A stretch of DNA of 64,000 bases, taken from Paragorgia papillata (lineage: Eukaryota > Cnidaria > Anthozoa > Scleralcyonacea > Coralliidae). The position numbers and the translations under genes were made by a program. The notes under the pieces are model-generated. The model was not told where the DNA came from. It did no database searches and was given only the letters and a program-made list of their open reading frames with translations. This document shows, in pieces, positions 1 through 12,052 of the stretch (the first letter of the stretch is position 1; each line of letters opens with the position of its first letter). The DNA lies in contig JAWNZC010000179.1 in the NCBI GenBank assembly GCA_035771165.1, positions 1,707,001 to 1,771,000 on the forward strand, read 5' to 3'.

Positions 1-76
1 AAGAAAAAAACAAGTCAGCTGACGTGATCTGACGTGACCATGCGTCTGTCCTCTAATAGATCATGGGCAACAACCA

Positions 77-769
77 ATGAAAACACGCATAGCAACAAGG
101 GTATTGTATAAATATATATATATCATCAATGGATCCACAGTATTGCAGCATCCGTTTACGTGCATTGTTGCAGGGTGTACTCAGAGTGGTAAAACCGTAT
201 GGGTAAAAACTCTTCTGGAGAATGCAAGAACAACTATCAACCCCCCTCCTGAACGTATCGTTTGGTGTTATGGGCAGTGGCAACCCATGTACCTGGATAT
301 GATCAAAGCTATACCTGACATTGAACTGGACGAAGGAATACCTACGAACATCGACTCGGAAGATTTTCTTGATGTTTCGAAGCGAAACCTTATTGTCCTC
401 GATGATCTTATGGATCAATCAGGAGGAGATAAGCGCATTGCAAATTTATTTACCAAGGGAAGCCATCATAGGAATCTCTCAGTGATCTATATTGTTCAAA
501 ATATATTTCACCAAGGAAAGGAAACCAGAAACATCAGCCTCAACGCACACTATATCATACTCTTCAAGTCTCCGAGGGATAAACAACAAATTTCTATTTT
601 GGCACGACAAGTGAATCCTGGACATGTTCAGGAATTTATGAAGAGTTACGAAGAAGCAACGAGTCGCCCCCATGGCTATCTGATGCTTGATCTAAAGCCG
701 ACTACGGATGACAAACACCGTCTCAAGATGAATGTTTTACCTGAAGAAAATAGCTCCGTCCTGCAGTAG
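77..769 (+). CDS. A32-like DNA-packaging ATPase of a Polinton/adintovirus-type element
   Basis: This 230-residue ORF has the FtsK/HerA-superfamily signature of the packaging ATPases of Polintons, adintoviruses, virophages and large DNA viruses. The Walker A loop GCTQSGKT lies at residues 33-40 and the Walker B LIVLDDL at 105-111, with the acidic pair at 109-110. A sensor-like QN follows the strand after Walker B at about 141-142. In this family the enzyme pumps DNA into capsids. The ATG at 77 is the only in-frame Met before the P-loop, but a TATA-like AT stretch (about 104-121) lies inside the predicted N-terminus, so the true start is uncertain and could follow a splice or a lost start. The downstream partner gene is broken, so this is probably an endogenous fossil with one intact reading frame. 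No capsid, protease, polymerase or integrase gene is visible in the window. Confidence 0.82.
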   Translation: MKTRIATRVLYKYIYIINGSTVLQHPFTCIVAGCTQSGKTVWVKTLLENARTTINPPPERIVWCYGQWQPMYLDMIKAIPDIELDEGIPTNIDSEDFLDVSKRNLIVLDDLMDQSGGDKRIANLFTKGSHHRNLSVIYIVQNIFHQGKETRNISLNAHYIILFKSPRDKQQISILARQVNPGHVQEFMKSYEEATSRPHGYLMLDLKPTTDDKHRLKMNVLPEENSSVLQ

Positions 770-825
770 AACATAGGCAGATATATTCAAAAGAAATCGT
801 ATCAGCAACCTCCAATCGTCAACGC

Positions 826-1459
826 TATGTACAATACAGAACAGCTAATGCGAGATATTGTACGGCAAACACCACAGTTAACACCCGATGAAAAGAACAT
901 CCTATACTCTAATCAACTCGATCGTTTTCTGACATTCTGCAGAACCAGCAGCATCAAGTTCAGACTAATCTTCAAACGCAGCTACTAAAAGTTGTACAAA
1001 ATTTGACAGAGACCCCACAGAAGCCTCAAAAACCTGAACACCTTCCGTTAGATTCTCCGTCTAAACCTAGCGTAACTAAACCATATTTTCTAACTCCTCC
1101 TCCAACTGTTGAATACCCAAAGCCGAAACCTTTGCAAAAATGGTTAACTGTTGATTCTGACACAGATGAAAGTGACCAGGATGTAGAAGTAGAGTCGGAT
1201 AAAAGCGAAAGAGAAGACGCTGGTGATACTGATGTGGACGAAAATGATTTAGACGAAAATGATTTAGACGAAAAAGACTCGCATAAGGAACACTCGCATG
1301 AAATAAAAGACTATAATCCTCAAGACAGTGACCATCAATCACATCACGATCATTCCCAGGAATAAACCTCAAAATCCATATAAAATTAGATTAGACAAGA
1401 CGTATTATCTCAGAAACGTCAGAAACCGACCTTATCTCACTGAGCGTGCACCTTTGTAC
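826..1459 (+). pseudogene. Frameshifted gene downstream of the viral-type ATPase
   Basis: A reading frame opens at the ATG at 826 with a helical, charged N-terminus. Near the T-run at about 911-914 coherent coding passes to the -1 frame and runs through a Gln-rich stretch into the acidic Asp/Glu/Ser-rich segment seen at 1003-1365. After that segment's stop, a basic Tyr/Arg-rich tail continues in a third frame at about 1367-1459. I infer at least two indels in one ancestral gene. Spacing of 57 bp after the ATPase and the shared strand fit a compact viral-type gene block. I do not recognise the family and assign no function. A programmed -1 shift at the T-run is possible for the first break but would not explain the second. 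Confidence 0.5.
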
Positions 1460-2072
1460 TGATCAGTGTTACTATTTGTATGTAACCGTAATTTATTTTA
1501 TTCACATCTATAAGTTTAAACCAAAGGGGGGTTGAGTAACAGTAGAGGGTCCCAAAGGAGCCTGAGACGAATGAAGGATGCGCCGCGGTTTCGCTATGGT
1601 AACACTGTTAATGACCTTCTCGCATAGACTTACCCAAGCGCTTAATCCTCTTCTTTAAGGGTCATATTAGGGGTCATTACCCCTAATGAGTTTTTCTTTT
1701 GTCTCCTGCACGTGCACTGAGGATAAGTATACAAATATCACACTTAGTAACAGAAAGCGTAGCAACGCTTTCAAAGTAATAAATCGCTTTGCCTTTAGTT
1801 CATATTTCGACATTTAAAATCGTTCTTTTCATGACTTCTCGAAGTGATTCCACATTCTATCTTCCTACGATTTCCTCGCTTATAAACAAGGGTTTAGTTA
1901 ACAAGGATTCTAGGATGACTAACTCTGTTCAGGTTCTAATATAATATTCATAGCTTATTCAAATAATATTCGAGCTAAGTTATCTCAGCCGATTCAGTCT
2001 GGCGCCGTTCGTCATGGATTCGTCATGCGTGAGTCACTCTGAATATTAATGAAGCGCCATCCCTTTGATATG
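1460..2072. other. Non-coding flank between viral-type genes and satellite block
   Basis: No convincing ORF is present on either strand. The segment holds a short perfect hairpin (1666-1687) and otherwise unremarkable AT-rich sequence. It ends where the first satellite monomer begins at about 2073. Confidence 0.5.
1666..1687. other. Short perfect hairpin
   Basis: ATTAGGGGT and ACCCCTAAT form a perfect 9-bp stem with a 4-base loop. It lies about 200 bp past the end of the decayed gene pair. It could be a transcript 3'-end structure or chance; there is no trailing T-run. Confidence 0.35.
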
Positions 2073-5000
2073 TATAGCCTTACTTCCAAAGTTGAAAAAT
2101 GGCCAAAATCGGTCAAAAAGTAAAGGCTAACCCCTTTACTTTTTGACCGATTTTGACCCATAAAAAGTAAAAAAGTAAAGTGGTTTATCTCATTAAAAAT
2201 TGAATGGATTGTTCTACTTTTTTCAGTGGTTATTCCATAGTTGGTGTGCTATACAATGAACTAAAATATTTAGCCTTACTTCCAAAGTTGAAAAATGGCC
2301 AAAATCGGTCAAAAAGTAAAGGCTAACCCCTTTACTTTTTGACCGATTTTGACCATAAAAAGTAAACGGGTTTATCTCATTAAAAATTGAATGGATTGTT
2401 CTACATTTTTCAGTGGTTATTCCATAGTTGGTGTGCTATACAATGAACTAAAATATTTAGCCTTACTTCCAAAGTTGAAAAATGGCCAAAATCGGTCAAA
2501 AAGTAAAGGCTAACCCCTTTACTTTTTGACCGATTTTGACCATAAAAAGTAAACTGGTTTATCTCATTAAAAATTGAATGGATTGTTCCACTTTTTTCAG
2601 TGGTTATTCCATAGTTGGTGTGCTATAGAATGAACTAAAATATTTAGCCTTACTTCCAAAGTTGAAAAATGGCCAAAATCGGTCAAAAAGTAAAGGCTAA
2701 CCCCTTTACTTTTTGACCGATTTTGACCCATAAAAAGTAAAAAAGTAAAGTGGTTTATCTCATTAAAAATTGAATGGATTGTTCTACATTTTTCAGTGGT
2801 TATTCCATAGTTGGTGTGCTATACAATGAACTAAAATATTTAGCCTTACTTCCAAAGTTGAAAAATGGCCAAAATCGGTCAAAAAGTAAAGGCTAACCCC
2901 TTTACTTTTTGACCGATTTTGACCCATAAAAAGTAAAAAAGTAAAGTGGTTTATCTCATTAAAAATTGAATGGATTGTTCTACTTTTTTCAGTGGTTATT
3001 CCATAGTTGGTGTGCTATACAATGAACTAAAATATTTAGCCTTACTTCCAAAGTTGAAAAATGGCCAAAATCGGTCAAAAAGTAAAGGTTAACCCCTTTA
3101 CTTTTTGACCGATTTTGACCATAAAAAGTAAACTGGTTTATCTCATTAAAAATTGAATGGATTGTTCCACTTTTTTCAGTGGTTATTCCATAGTTGGTGT
3201 GCTATAGAATGAACTAAAATATTTAGCCTTACTTCCAAAGTTGAAAAATGGCCAAAATCGGTCAAAAAGTAAAGGTTAACCCCTTTACTTTTTGACCGAT
3301 TTTGACCATAAAAAGTAAACTGGTTTATCTCATTAAAAATTGAATGGATTGTTCCACTTTTTTCAGTGGTTATTCCATAGTTGGTGTGCTATAGAATGAA
3401 CTAAAATATTTAGCCTTACTTCCAAAGTTGAAAAATGGCCAAAATCGGTCAAAAAGTAAAGGCTAACCCCTTTACTTTTTGACCGATTTTGACCATAAAA
3501 AGTAAACAGGTTTATCTCATTAAAAATTGAATGGATTGTTCTACATTTTTCAATGGTTATTCCATAGTTGGTGTGCTATACAATGAACTAAAATATTTAG
3601 CCTTACTTCCAAAGTTGAAAAATGGCCAAAATCGGTCAAAAAGTAAAGGCTAACCCCTTTACTTTTTGACCGATTTTGACCATAAAAAGTAAACGGGTTT
3701 ATCTCATTAAAAATTGAATGGATTGTTCTACATTTTTCAGTGGTTATTCCATAGTTGGTGTGCTATACAATGAACTAAAATATTTAGCCTTACTTCCAAA
3801 GTTGAAAAATGGCCAAAATCGGTCAAAAAGTAAAGGCTAACCCCTTTACTTTTTGACCGATTTTGACCATAAAAAGTAAACGGGTTTATCTCATTAAAAA
3901 TTGAATGGATTGTTCTACATTTTTCAGTGGTTATTCCATAGTTGGTGTGCTATACAATGAACTAAAATATTTAGCCTTACTTCCAAAGTTGAAAAATGGC
4001 CAAAATCGGTCAAAAAGTAAAGGTTAACCCCTTTACTTTTTGACCGATTTTGACCATAAAAAGTAAACTGGTTTATCTCATTAAAAATTGAATGGATTGT
4101 TCCACTTTTTTCAGTGGTTATTCCATAGTTGGTGTGCTATAGAATGAACTAAAATATTTAGCCTTACTTCCAAAGTTGAAAAATGGCCAAAATCGGTCAA
4201 AAAGTAAAGGCTAACCCCTTTACTTTTTGACCGATTTTGACCCATAAAAAGTAAAAAAGTAAAGTGGTTTATCTCATTAAAAATTGAATGGATTGTTCTA
4301 CTTTTTTCAGTGGTTATTCCATAGTTGGTGTGCTATACAATGAACTAAAATATTTAGGCTTACTTCCAAAGTTGAAAAATGGCCAAAATCGGTCAAAAAG
4401 TAAAGGCTAACCCCTTTACTTTTTGACCGATTTTGACCATAAAAAGTAAACTGGTTTATCTCATTAAAAATTGAATGGATTGTTGTACTTTTTTCAGTGG
4501 TTATTCCATAGTTGGTGTGCTATACAATGAACTAAAATATTTAGCCTTACTTCCAAAGTTGAAAAATGGCCAAAATCGGTCAAAAAGTAAAGGCTAACCC
4601 CTTTACTTTTTGACCGATTTTGACCATAAAAAGTAAACGGGTTTATCTCATTAAAAATTGAATGGATTGTTCTACATTTTTCAGTGGTTATTCCATAGTT
4701 GGTGTGCTATACAATGAACTAAAATATTTAGCCTTACTTCCAAAGTTGAAAAATGGCCAAAATCGGTCAAAAAGTAAAGGCTAACCCCTTTACTTTTTGA
4801 CCGATTTTGACCATAAAAAGTAAACGGGTTTATCTCATTAAAAATTGAATGGATTGTTCTACTTTTTTCAGTGGTTATTCCATAGTTGGTGTGCTATACA
4901 ATGAACTAAAATATTTAGCCTTACTTCCAAAGTTGAAAAATGGCCAAAATCGGTCAAAAAGTAAAGGCTAACCCCTTTACTTTTTGACCGATTTTGACCC

Positions 5001-8000
5001 ATAAAAAGTAAAAAAGTAAAGTGGTTTATCTCATTAAAAATTGAATGGATTGTTCTACTTTTTTCAGTGCTTATTCCATAGTTGGTGTGCTATACAATGA
5101 ACTAAAATATTTAGCCTTACTTCCAAAGTTGAAAAATGGCCAAAATCGGTCAAAAAGTAAAGGCTAACCCCTTTACTTTTTGACCGATTTTGACCATAAA
5201 AAGTAAACTGGTTTATCTCATTAAAAATTGAATGGATTGTTCTACTTTTTTCAGTGGTTATTCCATAGTTGGTGTGCTATACAATGAACTAAAATATTTA
5301 GCCTTACTTCCAAAGTTGAAAAATGGCCAAAATCGGTCAAAAACCGATTTTGACCATAAAAAGTAAACTGGTTTATCTCATTAAAAATTGAATGGATTGT
5401 TCTACTTTTTTCAGTGGTTATTCCATAGTTGGTGTGCTATACAATGAACTAAAATATTTAGCCTTACTTCCAAAGTTGAAAAATGGCCAAAATCGGTCAA
5501 AAAGTAAAGGCTAACCCCTTTACTTTTTGACCGATTTTGACCATAAAAAGTAAACAGGTTTATCTCATTAAAAATTGAATGGATTGTTCTACATTTTTCA
5601 ATGGTTATTCCATAGTTGGTGTGCTATACAATGAACTAAAATATTTAGCCTTACTTCCAAAGTTGAAAAATGGCCAAAATCGGTCAAAAAGTAAAGGCTA
5701 ACCCCTTTACTTTTTGACCGATTTTGACCATAAAAAGTAAACGGGTTTATCTCATTAAAAATTGAATGGATTGTTCTACTTTTTTCAGTGGTTATTCCAT
5801 AGTTGGTGTGCTATACAATGAACTAAAATATTTAGGCTTACTTCCAAAGTTGAAAAATGGCCAAAATCGGTCAAAAAGTAAAGGCTAACCCCTTTACTTT
5901 TTGACTGATTTTGACCATAAAAAGTAAACTGGTTTATCTCATTAAAAATTGAATGGATTGTTCTACTTTTTTCAGCGGTTATTCCATAGTTGGTGTGCTA
6001 TACAATGAACTAAAATATTTAGGCTTACTTCCAAAGTTGAAAAATGGCCAAAATCGGTCAAAAAGTAAAGGCTAACCCCTTTACTTTTTGACTGATTTTG
6101 ACCATAAAAAGTAAACTGGTTTATCTCATTAAAAATTGAATGGATTGTTCTACTTTTTTCAGTGGTTATTCCATAGTTGGTGTGCTATACAATGAACTAA
6201 AATATTTAGCCTTACTTCCAAAGTTGAAAAATGGCCAAAATCGGTCAAAAAGTAAAGGCTAACCCCTTTACTTTTTGACCGATTTTGACCATAAAAAGTA
6301 AACGGGTTTATCTCATTAAAAATTGAATGGATTGTTCTACTTTTTTCAGTGGTTATTCCATAGTTGGTGTGCTATAGAATGAACTAAAATATTTAGCCTT
6401 ACTTCCAAAGTTGAAAAATGGCCAAAATCGGTCAAAAAGTAAAGGTTAACCCCTTTACTTTTTGACCGATTTTGACCATAAAAAGTAAACTGGTTTATCT
6501 CATTAAAAATTGAATGGATTGTTCCACTTTTTTTCAGTGGTTATTCCATAGTTGGTGTGCTATAGAATGAACTAAAATATTTAGCCTTACTTCCAAAGTT
6601 GAAAAAATGGCCAAAATCGGTCAAAAAGTAAAGGCTAACCCCTTTACTTTTTGACCGATTTTGACCATAAAAAGTAAACAGGTTTATCTCATTAAAAATT
6701 GAATGGATTGTTCTACATTTTTCAATGGTTATTCCATAGTTGGTGTGCTATACAATGAACTAAAATATTTAGCCTTACTTCCAAAGTTGAAAAATGGCCA
6801 AAATCGGTCAAAAAGTAAAGGCTAACCCCTTTACTTTTTGACCGATTTTGACCATAAAAAGTAAACGGGTTTATCTCATTAAAAATTGAATGGATTGTTC
6901 TACTTTTTTCAGCGGTTATTCCATAGTTGGTGTGCTATACAATGAACTAAAATATTTAGGCTTACTTCCAAAGTTGAAAAATGGCCAAAATCGGTCAAAA
7001 AGTAAAGGCTAACCCCTTTACTTTTTGACTGATTTTGACCATAAAAAGTAAACTGGTTTATCTCATTAAAAATTGAATGGATTGTTCTACTTTTTTCAGT
7101 GGTTATTCCATAGTTGGTGTGCTATACAATGAACTAAAATATTTAGCCTTACTTCCAAAGTTGAAAAATGGCCAAAATCGGTCAAAAAGTAAAGGCTAAC
7201 CCCTTTACTTTTTGACCGATTTTGACCATAAAAAGTAAACGGGTTTATCTCATTAAAAATTGAATGGATTGTTCTACATTTTTCAGTGGTTATTCCATAG
7301 TTGGTGTGCTATACAATGAACTAAAATATTTAGCCTTACTTCCAAAGTTGAAAAATGGCCAAAATCGGTCAAAAAGTAAAGGCTAACCCCTTTACTTTTT
7401 GACCGATTTTGACCATAAAAAGTAAACTGGTTTATCTCATTAAAAATTGAATGGATTGTTCCACTTTTTTCAGTGGTTATTCCATAGTTGGTGTGCTATA
7501 GAATGAACTAAAATATTTAGCCTTACTTCCAAAGTTGAAAAATGGCCAAAATCGGTCAAAAAGTAAAGGCTAACCCCTTTACTTTTTGACCGATTTTGAC
7601 CCATAAAAAGTAAAAAAGTAAAGTGGTTTATCTCATTAAAAATTGAATGGATTGTTCTACTTTTTTCAGTGGTTATTCCATAGTTGGTGTGCTATACAAT
7701 GAACTAAAATATTTAGCCTTACTTCCAAAGTTGAAAAATGGCCAAAATCGGTCAAAAAGTAAAGGCTAACCCCTTTACTTTTTGACCGATTTTGACCCAT
7801 AAAAACTAAAAAAGTAAAGTGGTTTATCTCATTAAAAATTGAATGGATTGTTCTACTTTTTTCAGTGGTTATTCCATAGTTGGTGTGCTATACAATGAAC
7901 TAAAATATTTAGGCTTACTTCCAAAGTTGAAAAATGGCCAAAATCGGTCAAAAAGTAAAGGCTAACCCCTTTACTTTTTGACCGATTTTGACCATAAAAA

Positions 8001-11000
8001 GTAAACTGGTTTATCTCATTAAAAATTGAATGGATTGTTGTACTTTTTTTCAGTGGTTATTCCATAGTTGGTGTGCTATACAATGAACTAAAATATTTAG
8101 CCTTACTTCCAAAGTTGAAAAATGGCCAAAATCGGTCAAAAAGTAAAGGCTAACCCCTTTACTTTTTGACCGATTTTGACCATAAAAAGTAAACGGGTTT
8201 ATCTCATTAAAAATTGAATGGATTGTTCTACATTTTTCAGTGGTTATTCCATAGTTGGTGTGCTATACAATGAACTAAAATATTTAGCCTTACTTCCAAA
8301 GTTGAAAAATGGCCAAAATCGGTCAAAAAGTAAAGGCTAACCCCTTTACTTTTTGACCGATTTTGACCATAAAAAGTAAACGGGTTTATCTCATTAAAAA
8401 TTGAATGGATTGTTCTACATTTTTCAGTGGTTATTCCATAGTTGGTGTGCTATACAATGAACTAAAATATTTAGCCTTACTTCCAAAGTTGAAAAATGGC
8501 CAAAATCGGTCAAAAAGTAAAGGCTAACCCCTTTACTTTTTGACCGATTTTGACCATAAAAAGTAAACTGGTTTATCTCATTAAAAATTGAATGGATTGT
8601 TCCACTTTTTTCAGTGGTTATTCCATAGTTGGTGTGCTATAGAATGAACTAAAATATTTAGCCTTACTTCCAAAGTTGAAAAATGGCCAAAATCGGTCAA
8701 AAAGTAAAGGCTAACCCCTTTACTTTTTGACCGATTTTGACCCATAAAAAGTAAAAAAGTAAAGTGGTTTATCTCATTAAAAATTGAATGGATTGTTCTA
8801 CTTTTTTCAGTGGTTATTCCATAGTTGGTGTGCTATACAATGAACTAAAATATTTAGCCTTACTTCCAAAGTTGAAAAATGGCCAAAATCGGTCAAAAAG
8901 TAAAGGCTAACCCCTTTACTTTTTGACCGATTTTGACCCATAAAAAGTAAAAAAGTAAAGTGGTTTATCTCATTAAAAATTGAATGGATTGTTCTACTTT
9001 TTTCAGTGGTTATTCCATAGTTGGTGTGCTATACAATGAACTAAAATATTTAGGCTTACTTCCAAAGTTGAAAAATGGCCAAAATCGGTCAAAAAGTAAA
9101 GGCTAACCCCTTTACTTTTTGACCGATTTTGACCATAAAAAGTAAACTGGTTTATCTCATTAAAAATTGAATGGATTGTTGTACTTTTTTCAGTGGTTAT
9201 TCCATAGTTGGTGTGCTATACAATGAACTAAAATATTTAGCCTTACTTCCAAAGTTGAAAAATGGCCAAAATCGGTCAAAAAGTAAAGGCTAACCCCTTT
9301 ACTTTTTGACCGATTTTGACCATAAAAAGTAAACGGGTTTATCTCATTAAAAATTGAATGGATTGTTCTACATTTTTCAGTGGTTATTCCATAGTTGGTG
9401 TGCTATACAATGAACTAAAATATTTAGCCTTACTTCCAAAGTTGAAAAATGGCCAAAATCGGTCAAAAAGTAAAGGCTAACCCCTTTACTTTTTGACCGA
9501 TTTTGACCATAAAAAGTAAACGGGTTTATCTCATTAAAAATTGAATGGATTGTTCTACTTTTTTCAGTGGTTATTCCATAGTTGGTGTGCTATACAATGA
9601 ACTAAAATATTTAGCCTTACTTCCAAAGTTGAAAAATGGCCAAAATCGGTCAAAAAGTAAAGGCTAACCCCTTTACTTTTTGACCGATTTTGACCCATAA
9701 AAAGTAAAAAAGTAAAGTGGTTTATCTCATTAAAAATTGAATGGATTGTTCTACTTTTTTCAGTGGTTATTCCATAGTTGGTGTGCTATACAATGAACTA
9801 AAATATTTAGGCTTACTTCCAAAGTTGAAAAATGGCCAAAATCGGTCAAAAAGTAAAGGCTAACCCCTTTACTTTTTGACCGATTTTGACCATAAAAAGT
9901 AAACTGGTTTATCTCATTAAAAATTGAATGGATTGTTGTACTTTTTTCAGTGGTTATTCCATAGTTGGTGTGCTATACAATGAACTAAAATATTTAGCCT
10001 TACTTCCAAAGTTGAAAAATGGCCAAAATCGGTCAAAAAGTAAAGGCTAACCCCTTTACTTTTTGACCGATTTTGACCATAAAAAGTAAACGGGTTTATC
10101 TCATTAAAAATTGAATGGATTGTTCTACATTTTTCAGTGGTTATTCCATAGTTGGTGTGCTATACAATGAACTAAAATATTTAGCCTTACTTCCAAAGTT
10201 GAAAAATGGCCAAAATCGGTCAAAAAGTAAAGGCTAACCCCTTTACTTTTTGACCGATTTTGACCATAAAAAGTAAACGGGTTTATCTCATTAAAAATTG
10301 AATGGATTGTTCTACATTTTTCAGTGGTTATTCCATAGTTGGTGTGCTATACAATGAACTAAAATATTTAGCCTTACTTCCAAAGTTGAAAAATGGCCAA
10401 AATCGGTCAAAAAGTAAAGGCTAACCCCTTTACTTTTTGACCGATTTTGACCATAAAAAGTAAACTGGTTTATCTCATTAAAAATTGAATGGATTGTTCC
10501 ACTTTTTTCAGTGGTTATTCCATAGTTGGTGTGCTATAGAATGAACTAAAATATTTAGCCTTACTTCCAAAGTTGAAAAATGGCCAAAATCGGTCAAAAA
10601 GTAAAGGCTAACCCCTTTACTTTTTGACCGATTTTGACCCATAAAAAGTAAAAAAGTAAAGTGGTTTATCTCATTAAAAATTGAATGGATTGTTCTACTT
10701 TTTTCAGTGGTTATTCCATAGTTGGTGTGCTATACAATGAACTAAAATATTTAGCCTTACTTCCAAAGTTGAAAAATGGCCAAAATCGGTCAAAAAGTAA
10801 AGGCTAACCCCTTTACTTTTTGACCGATTTTGACCATAAAAAGTAAACGGGTTTATCTCATTAAAAATTGAATGGATTGTTCTACATTTTTCAGTGGTTA
10901 TTCCATAGTTGGTGTGCTATACAATGAACTAAAATATTTAGCCTTACTTCCAAAGTTGAAAAATGGCCAAAATCGGTCAAAAAGTAAAGGCTAACCCCTT

Positions 11001-12052
11001 TACTTTTTGACCGATTTTGACCATAAAAAGTAAACGGGTTTATCTCATTAAAAATTGAATGGATTGTTCTACTTTTTTCAGTGGTTATTCCATAGTTGGT
11101 GTGCTATACAATGAACTAAAATATTTAGCCTTACTTCCAAAGTTGAAAAATGGCCAAAATCGGTCAAAAAGTAAAGGCTAACCCCTTTACTTTTTGACCG
11201 ATTTTGACCCATAAAAAGTAAAAAAGTAAAGTGGTTTATCTCATTAAAAATTGAATGGATTGTTCTACTTTTTTCAGTGGTTATTCCATAGTTGGTGTGC
11301 TATACAATGAACTAAAATATTTAGCCTTACTTCCAAAGTTGAAAAATGGCCAAAATCGGTCAAAAAGTAAAGGCTAACCCCTTTACTTTTTGACCGATTT
11401 TGACCATAAAAAGTAAACTGGTTTATCTCATTAAAAATTGAATGGATTGTTCTACTTTTTTCAGTGGTTATTCCATAGTTGGTGTGCTATACAATGAACT
11501 AAAATATTTAGCCTTACTTCCAAAGTTGAAAAATGGCCAAAATCGGTCAAAAACCGATTTTGACCATAAAAAGTAAACTGGTTTATCTCATTAAAAATTG
11601 AATGGATTGTTCTACTTTTTTCAGTGGTTATTCCATAGTTGGTGTGCTATACAATGAACTAAAATATTTAGCCTTACTTCCAAAGTTGAAAAATGGCCAA
11701 AATCGGTCAAAAAGTAAAGGCTAACCCCTTTACTTTTTGACCGATTTTGACCCATAAAAAGTAAAAAAGTAAAGTGGTTTATCTCATTAAAAATTGAATG
11801 GATTGTTCTACTTTTTTCAGTGGTTATTCCATAGTTGGTGTGCTATACAATGAACTAAAATATTTAGCCTTACTTCCAAAGTTGAAAAATGGCCAAAATC
11901 GGTCAAAAAGTAAAGGCTAACCCCTTTACTTTTTGACCGATTTTGACCATAAAAAGTAAACGGGTTTATCTCATTAAAAATTGAATGGATTGTTCTACTT
12001 TTTTCAGTGGTTATTCCATAGTTGGTGTGCTATACAATGAACTAAAATATTT
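2073..12052 (+). repeat. Satellite A, forward array, about 187-bp monomer
   Basis: About 53 head-to-tail monomers by my count. The basic period is 187 bp (for example 2274, 2461, 2648). A long variant of 196 bp carries a 9-bp insertion after the hairpin (for example 2648 to 2844), and a short variant of 160 bp lacks 27 bp of the hairpin (5302 to 5462, and again near 11531-11565). Each full monomer holds an inverted repeat with two perfect 23-nt arms around the 6-nt loop CTAACC. Variants recur in order, giving a higher-order pattern, so the array grew by block duplication. Monomers are very similar to one another. There is no coding capacity: ORFs reported here are frame accidents of the repeat. 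Confidence 0.97.
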
